Part shown: piece after piece, positions 6,472 to 9,671 of the stretch
How the letters are laid out: every line of letters begins with the position of its first letter
How positions within the stretch are numbered: the stretch's first letter is position 1
Source: Candidatus Zixiibacteriota bacterium
GTDB lineage: Bacteria; Zixibacteria; MSB-5A5; GN15; JAAZOE01
Direction of reading: 5' to 3'
DNA: 9,671 nucleotides
Assembly: GCA_012797915.1 (NCBI GenBank)
Contig: JAAZOE010000339.1
Span: 1 to 9,671, forward strand
The notes under the pieces: model-generated
What the model saw: the letters and a program-made list of their open reading frames with translations, nothing else
Told to the model about the DNA's origin: nothing
The model's database searches: none
Program-made: the position numbers and the translations under genes

Positions 6472-7004
6472 TCTGATTGCCGAAAGCGTTTTGCAGGGCC
6501 TTCACTATCTGGCATGGGATCATTTGGTCGGCCAAGATCGCCGAAACCCGATGCCGGATTGCGACATGGTTTGGCCCCGCAGGTGACCCATCATCCTACC
6601 GCCTTCAGACGAACCACAACCGGCTGGAAAGTCCGGAGATCGTCGAGGCGGGAGAGTTTTCTACGCCGCGTTTTCGACGACCCGGCGGCGGAAGGCGTCT
6701 CGTACAGCCCGGCCATAGACGTGAGAAACCCACATTGATACGAAGGTTTTTTCTTTTTAATCGTTCTGGTCCGATTCGCACGGTGTATCTATTTGGCTTC
6801 CATCTGCAACGTACCGTTGAAAATCCTGAGAAAGGCTCAGTCTATTTATCTGACAGGCGTTACCATCATTGGCCGGATTCTGGGATTGACCGGCGGGTCC
6901 CGAAATATTATCATATCGGAGAGTGACATTAAGGGACGAGAACACAATTAACTGACAGAATTTTGGAAGTCAATGGCGCCGGCCAAGCGCGATGTCTGGT
7001 CTTT
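6472..7004 (+). other. Gene-free, more AT-rich interval
   Basis: No open frame here has both a plausible start with ribosome binding site and a protein-like composition. The frame 6477-6926 translates to an Arg/Pro-rich sequence typical of out-of-frame reading of GC-rich DNA. A second frame, 6739-6951, reads hydrophobically ('YLTGVTIIGRILGLTGG') but has no ATG or GTG and may be a decayed gene end. A T-rich run at 6746-6758 has no stem before it. I see no tRNA, terminator or array. Confidence 0.5.
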
Positions 7005-7020
7005 GGAGGGAGTCGAAATC

Positions 7021-7680
7021 ATGAAAACAGTCCTTCTTTCGCTTTTATTGGCGTTATTGTCTTCCTTCGCCTTCGGTCAGAATTTTCACGCCGCTCGCAC
7101 CGGCGTACATCTATCCCTGCCCAAGGCCGGATGGGGACTTGATTTTCCAGCCGAGGATTTTCTCGTTGAAGATGCCAAGCTTGATCCCAACGGTCAGTAT
7201 ATCGGTTGTCGAGCGGGCGGGAACAATATCATTATGCTCTGTTATTTCGAACACGCGCCGGTTGAAGGAGATGCCGCGGCCTGCCGCGATTACTACATGG
7301 AAAAGAGCAAAGAGGCTCCGATGGAGGTTTCAGGGCTGCGCGCGTATGAACGCGGCGAGATGGCGGTATTCGAATATCTGGTAACAGAATACCGTGGGGA
7401 AAGAGTCCATCAAATGAACGTCCATGCCTATCTGGCGCGTAATGGGTATTGCGCGGAGGTACATCTATCGCGCTCCAATTATGATCCCGAAGCCTACGAT
7501 GATTTGATGAAAGTTCTCGAGGAAGTGCACGCATCGAACGGAATCGGTCCTGTTATCGCGCTGCAGTTTGATTTTGCCATGATGTATTACACCTCCAAAA
7601 ATTATGACAGCGCCATCGTCGAATATGAAAAAGTACTGGCTCGCGAAAAAGAGCTAATAACGTACAATAAATATTTCTGA
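7021..7680 (+). CDS. Secreted TPR protein, N-terminal part ending at a premature in-frame TGA
   Basis: From ATG 7021 (GGAGGG ten bases upstream) 219 codons are open. A Sec signal peptide (MKTVLLSLLLALLSSFAFG|Q) is followed by a domain of about 145 residues: 'LSLPKAGWGLDFP', strands, and 'HAYLARNGYCAEVHLS'. This resembles the PsbP/DcrB-like fold of small periplasmic proteins by strand pattern only, an inference. A TPR hairpin at 179-212 ('ALQFDFAMMYYTSKNYDSAIVEYEKVLA') comes next. The frame stops at TGA 7678-7680 in the linker to the next TPR, while coding sequence in the same frame continues to 7986. The intact protein would have been 321 residues. The TGA most simply arose from TGG (Trp) or CGA (Arg). 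Base composition is visibly less GC-rich than the transporter operon. Function is unknown; TPRs suggest protein binding in the periplasm. Confidence 0.72.
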   Translation: MKTVLLSLLLALLSSFAFGQNFHAARTGVHLSLPKAGWGLDFPAEDFLVEDAKLDPNGQYIGCRAGGNNIIMLCYFEHAPVEGDAAACRDYYMEKSKEAPMEVSGLRAYERGEMAVFEYLVTEYRGERVHQMNVHAYLARNGYCAEVHLSRSNYDPEAYDDLMKVLEEVHASNGIGPVIALQFDFAMMYYTSKNYDSAIVEYEKVLAREKELITYNKYF

Positions 7681-7986
7681 TACGTCGCTTATGACAACTT
7701 GTCTCAGTCGTATATTATGGCCGGTTATCCGGACAAGGCTGTTGAGATATGCCAGCGAGGTTTGAAGGGCGACAAAAAGTATCCGGTGTTTTACTATACG
7801 ATGGCCTGCATATGTGCCCAAAAGGGTGATGGCGGTCCGGCACTTGAGTATATTCGCCAGGCATACAAGTATAAAGACAAAATGCTTCCCGGCGAAAGTC
7901 TGGCAAATCCACTAAAGCATGAATCGTTTAAGGAATTATTGAAGAGTGAAGAGTTTCGCCAGGAATTGGAAAGAATCGTGCAGTAA
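7681..7986 (+). pseudogene. C-terminal TPR part of the same protein, cut off by the in-frame TGA
   Basis: This is in the same frame as the 7021 gene. Directly after the TGA it reads 'YVAYDNLSQSYIMAGYPDKA', the second helix-turn-helix of a TPR (about 221-252 in reconstructed numbering). A third TPR ('PVFYYTMACICAQKGDGGPALEYIRQAY', 255-287) and a C-terminal helix ending at TAA 7984-7986 follow. The only candidate independent start is TTG at 7699, with no clear Shine-Dalgarno, and it would begin in the middle of a TPR helix. Separate translation is therefore unlikely. The sequence shows no further frameshift or stop, so the lesion is recent, recoded, or a sequencing/assembly error. Confidence 0.7.
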
Positions 7987-8211
7987 TTGAGCGACTACTC
8001 TTATCCGCTAACAGGACAATTGAAATATAAAAGTTTAGGACTCGTCGGACCATGGTCGGAGCCGGAAGTATGCTACGGTTGTCCGGAGTCTGTCGAAGGT
8101 TCTCTGCAGTTTGTTGGAGAGTATTGCCGCCACGCATCGTGTGTTCCACCGGCGAATCATGAGATGGAGCCTGCAGGCGGTTTGTCGGATGAGCCGCCAT
8201 GAAGGGGACGG
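7987..8211 (+). other. Intergenic stretch, no gene supported
   Basis: A TTG-initiated frame (7987-8202) abuts the previous stop. It lacks a ribosome binding site, has odd composition and ends just before a terminator, so I do not call it a gene. GGCGG (8176-8180) pairs with CCGCC (8194-8198), just upstream of the terminator. GAGTCTGTCGAAGG at 8089-8102 resembles a GAGCCTGTCGAAGG-type motif that I recall as common in bacterial intergenic repeats. Confidence 0.4.
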
Positions 8212-8233
8212 CCCGATTTTGTCGGGTTTTTTT
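8212..8233 (+). terminator. Rho-independent terminator after the TPR gene
   Basis: CCCGA (8212-8216) pairs with TCGGG (8222-8226) around a TTTTG loop, followed by seven consecutive T (8227-8233). A further hairpin sits just upstream (8176-8198). Confidence 0.85.
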
Positions 8234-8295
8234 ATTCCCCGGGCCAATCCACGACGTATCTTGGAAAATAATTGCGTTGTTTCAAACATTTTGGA

Positions 8296-8757
8296 ATGGA
8301 TACTGCAGTGGCCGGAAACGAAAGAAACAGCATATTCGGCGTTATTGCGATCATTCTGGTGTTGACGGGATGTTCCCAAAACGGAACCATAAAAGAGCCT
8401 GAGGTGCATGGTATGCAGGTATATTATTTGGAGGTAGTGACGAACGATGTCGACGCGGTTTGCCGCGCGTATGTCGCGACGTGGGGGCTGCAGTTTGGTG
8501 AACCGGATACCCTCCTCGGAAACGCGCGGACGGCGGCGCTGCACGGCGGCGGATTGGTGGGCGTCCGGGGGCCGTTGCGAGAGGATGAAGAACCAGTCGT
8601 GAGGCCGTATTGGCTCGTGGATGATATCAAGGTTGCGGTGGCGGCGGTGGAGAAGGCCGGCGGTGAGATGGCGCTTCCGCCGACGGAGATTCCCGGCCGC
8701 GGGACAATCGCCATTTACTTCCTGGGGAACAACCAGCATGGCCTCTGGCAGCCGTGA
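8296..8757 (+). CDS. VOC (glyoxalase/bleomycin-resistance fold) protein with a lipoprotein signal
   Basis: From ATG 8296 the 153-residue product begins with a hydrophobic stretch and lipobox L-T-G-C (Cys26), then a short polar linker. The VOC domain starts at 'MQVYYLEVVTNDVDAVCRAY' (40-59) and continues with 'FGEPDTLLGNARTAAL', 'PVVRPYWLVDDIKVAVAAVEKAGG' and the closing 'HGLWQP' typical of one VOC subgroup. VOC proteins are usually cytosolic metal enzymes or binding proteins (glyoxalase, dioxygenase, antibiotic sequestration). An exported, membrane-anchored one is unusual. No specific reaction can be assigned from one domain. The start is uncertain: TTG 8272 has GGA six bases upstream, and ATG 8413 has GAGG eight bases upstream and would give a plain cytosolic VOC protein. 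I prefer 8296 because the in-frame lipobox is unlikely by chance. The gene stands alone between two terminators. Confidence 0.72.
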   Translation: MDTAVAGNERNSIFGVIAIILVLTGCSQNGTIKEPEVHGMQVYYLEVVTNDVDAVCRAYVATWGLQFGEPDTLLGNARTAALHGGGLVGVRGPLREDEEPVVRPYWLVDDIKVAVAAVEKAGGEMALPPTEIPGRGTIAIYFLGNNQHGLWQP

Positions 8758-8828
8758 GTGCGAAAGGGGACGTGAATCGACCGCTCAACGGCCGCCCTTC
8801 AGTTGTTGGAGGTTTTTCCGGGGATAGG

Positions 8829-8848
8829 GAGCGCGAGAGCGCTCTTTT
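8829..8848 (+). terminator. Rho-independent terminator of the VOC lipoprotein gene
   Basis: GAGCGC (8829-8834) pairs with GCGCTC (8839-8844) around a GAGA tetraloop of the stable GNRA class, followed by TTTTATTATAT. It lies 72 bases after the TGA stop. Confidence 0.88.
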
Positions 8849-9165
8849 ATTATATTCCCGGGGAATTCGCCCGGACATACAAGCGTCTCGCAACCCAGGA
8901 ATCCAGCCTTTCCGAAGCTTGGGGAGAGTCAGGCCGAGGTGGCCATCGTCAACCCCTCAATTTGTTGAAATCCCCCGAGAGGGTCGGTTGGTCAGGCCGG
9001 AAGCGCTCCGGCAGGACGGGGCTAACCACTTCAATTCCAAGAACTTGTCTCTCTCGATGGAAACGCGGCGTTTTTCCCGTAGCCGTTTCTGTACCCGCCT
9101 TCTATATTTGCTGTCGTATGCCATGTCAGGATCTGTCGTTTGTCGGCAGTCCCCGGGGGAAAAGG
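8849..9165 (+). promoter_or_regulatory. Hairpin-rich gap upstream of the ThyX-like gene, possible structured leader
   Basis: About 315 bases without a supported gene. Three hairpins follow one another. GGCC (8932-8935) pairs with GGCC (8941-8944). ACCC/GGGT (8952-8955 with 8981-8984) encloses TCAA-TTTG-TTGA (8957-8968). The third is longer: GGTT (8986-8989), GTC (8991-8993) and GCCGGA (8996-9001) pair with TCCGGC (9007-9012), GAC (9015-9017) and AACC (9024-9027), with an AG/AG internal loop. I recognise no known riboswitch consensus. TATATT at 9103-9108 is a possible -10 without a good -35. Confidence 0.3.
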
Positions 9166-9671
9166 ATGGTCAAAAACCTGCGCGATCTAAAACATACCTC
9201 CGTTGCCATAAAAGGCGGCGGCGAGGTCATCATTCTTGATACCGGAGCGATCATCGATGCCGAAGCCGAAGCCATGCTGCAAGCCCTGCATTCACGCTCC
9301 ACGGGGGGCTTGCGGAGCCATCTGGAAGTCCTGGCCGAAAAAGGGGCCGACAATTTCATGGAGAAATTCTATGTCGGGTACGGCCATCATTCCATCGGGG
9401 ATTGCGGCGATACCACCATATTCATAGAAGGCGTATCCCTGCCCGCCGTCAAGGCGGTTCAGGATAATCCCCTGTTTCGAGGGCAGGAATCATCGACCCG
9501 CTATCTCGATTTTTCCCGGCAGCCCTTCATTGATCCGACCGGGACGGATGCGGGAAGGCGGCTGTTGGAGCGGCAACGACAATTCTATATCGATGCCCAG
9601 GAACCGACCCGGGAATGGCTGAAACAGCTTCATCCCAATGCCCTCGGAGAAAAGGAATCCGTTTACCGGAA
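9166..9671 (+). CDS. Divergent ThyX-like (flavin-dependent thymidylate synthase family) protein, N-terminal part
   Basis: The visible 168 codons run off the window. 'ALHSRSTGGL' (40-49), 'EKFYVGYGHHSIGD' (66-79), 'TTIFIEGVS' (83-91) and 'FRGQESSTRYLDFS' (104-117) match, in order and spacing, the ThyX core in which a GH.S...H segment is followed by RHR..S.NE.S.RY. ThyX methylates dUMP to dTMP using methylene-tetrahydrofolate, FAD and NADPH. In this protein the ES.RY half of the signature is kept but the RHR half reads L-F-R-G, and the second His/Glu of the first motif reads D. I recall a longer ThyX-related subfamily with these features, usually annotated as FAD-dependent thymidylate synthase, whose activity is less certain. 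I therefore leave the symbol empty. ATG 9166 is preceded by GGGGGAAAAGG. No thyA or folate gene is visible nearby. Confidence 0.78.
   Translation, partial: MVKNLRDLKHTSVAIKGGGEVIILDTGAIIDAEAEAMLQALHSRSTGGLRSHLEVLAEKGADNFMEKFYVGYGHHSIGDCGDTTIFIEGVSLPAVKAVQDNPLFRGQESSTRYLDFSRQPFIDPTGTDAGRRLLERQRQFYIDAQEPTREWLKQLHPNALGEKESVYR

Noticed and set aside
6477..6926. 149-codon open frame between the DUF2892 and TPR genes
   Set aside because: Arg/Pro/Trp-rich translation without domain pattern, no good ribosome binding site, and no continuity with neighbours; it reads as chance openness.
7678..7720. Selenocysteine insertion at the in-frame TGA of the TPR protein
   Set aside because: The downstream hairpin is weak, the loop does not resemble known bacterial SECIS elements, and a TPR linker is not a selenoprotein context.
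7699..7986. Independent TTG-initiated gene encoding the C-terminal TPRs
   Set aside because: It is in frame with the upstream gene, starts in the middle of a TPR helix and lacks a clear ribosome binding site.
8991..9017. Signal recognition particle RNA-like GTCAGGCCGGAAG segment
   Set aside because: It resembles the SRP core (GTCAGGTCCGGAAGGAAGCAG) only at the start. The second half of the conserved loop is absent and the stem pairs differently.
9087..9131. Minus-strand sequence faintly like a tRNA D-arm (GCATACGACAGCAAATATAGAA)
   Set aside because: No matching T-arm, anticodon arm or acceptor stem can be built around it.
8754..9239. 161-codon open frame starting at the VOC stop and running into the ThyX-like gene
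   Set aside because: It crosses a strong intrinsic terminator, overlaps the start of the ThyX-like gene out of frame, and has low-complexity Arg/Ser composition.
1..9671. CRISPR array, IS element or prophage signature
   Set aside because: No regularly spaced direct repeats, transposase-like frames or terminal inverted repeats were seen on either strand.

Overview
The window looks like chromosomal DNA from an uncultivated, GC-rich, double-membraned bacterium. It encodes lipoproteins with classical lipoboxes, a beta-barrel ending in an aromatic residue, an RND/MMPL-type inner-membrane transporter and a secreted protein ending in dockerin-like Ca-binding repeats. Such repeats at the C terminus of large secreted proteins are common in FCB-related candidate phyla such as Zixibacteria. 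That placement is inferred from gene style and is tentative. TGA is used as a normal stop by at least two intact genes (beta-barrel and VOC protein), so the genetic code looks standard. All recognisable genes are on the + strand.

Layout. Positions 1-224 hold the C-terminal end of a dockerin-bearing secreted protein, followed by a strong intrinsic terminator (272-304). Positions 466-1440 encode a lipoprotein with three DUF5666-like repeats, followed by two inverted repeats (1439-1535). Positions 1737-6190 are the centrepiece: a compact three-gene unit of an RND/MMPL-type transporter, a LolA-like periplasmic protein and a DUF1302-like outer-membrane beta-barrel. A perfect 12-bp palindrome overlapping a candidate -35 box lies upstream. 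A small DUF2892 membrane protein follows (6283-6471).

Positions 6472-7020 are more AT-rich and hold no convincing gene. Positions 7021-7986 encode a secreted TPR protein interrupted by an in-frame TGA (7678-7680), with the reading frame and TPR homology continuing on the other side. After an intrinsic terminator (8212-8233) comes a VOC-fold protein with a lipoprotein signal (8296-8757) and its own terminator (8829-8848). A roughly 315-base hairpin-rich gap then leads to the start of a divergent ThyX-like gene (9166 to the window end).

How it fits together. The three-gene unit offers one component per envelope layer: an inner-membrane pump driven by proton motive force, a soluble carrier with the lipid-binding LolA-like fold, and an outer-membrane barrel. 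The simplest reading is a trans-envelope route for a hydrophobic molecule (lipid, hopanoid/sterol-like or hydrocarbon). Cargo and direction cannot be read from the sequence. The other genes look like independent single-gene units separated by terminators.
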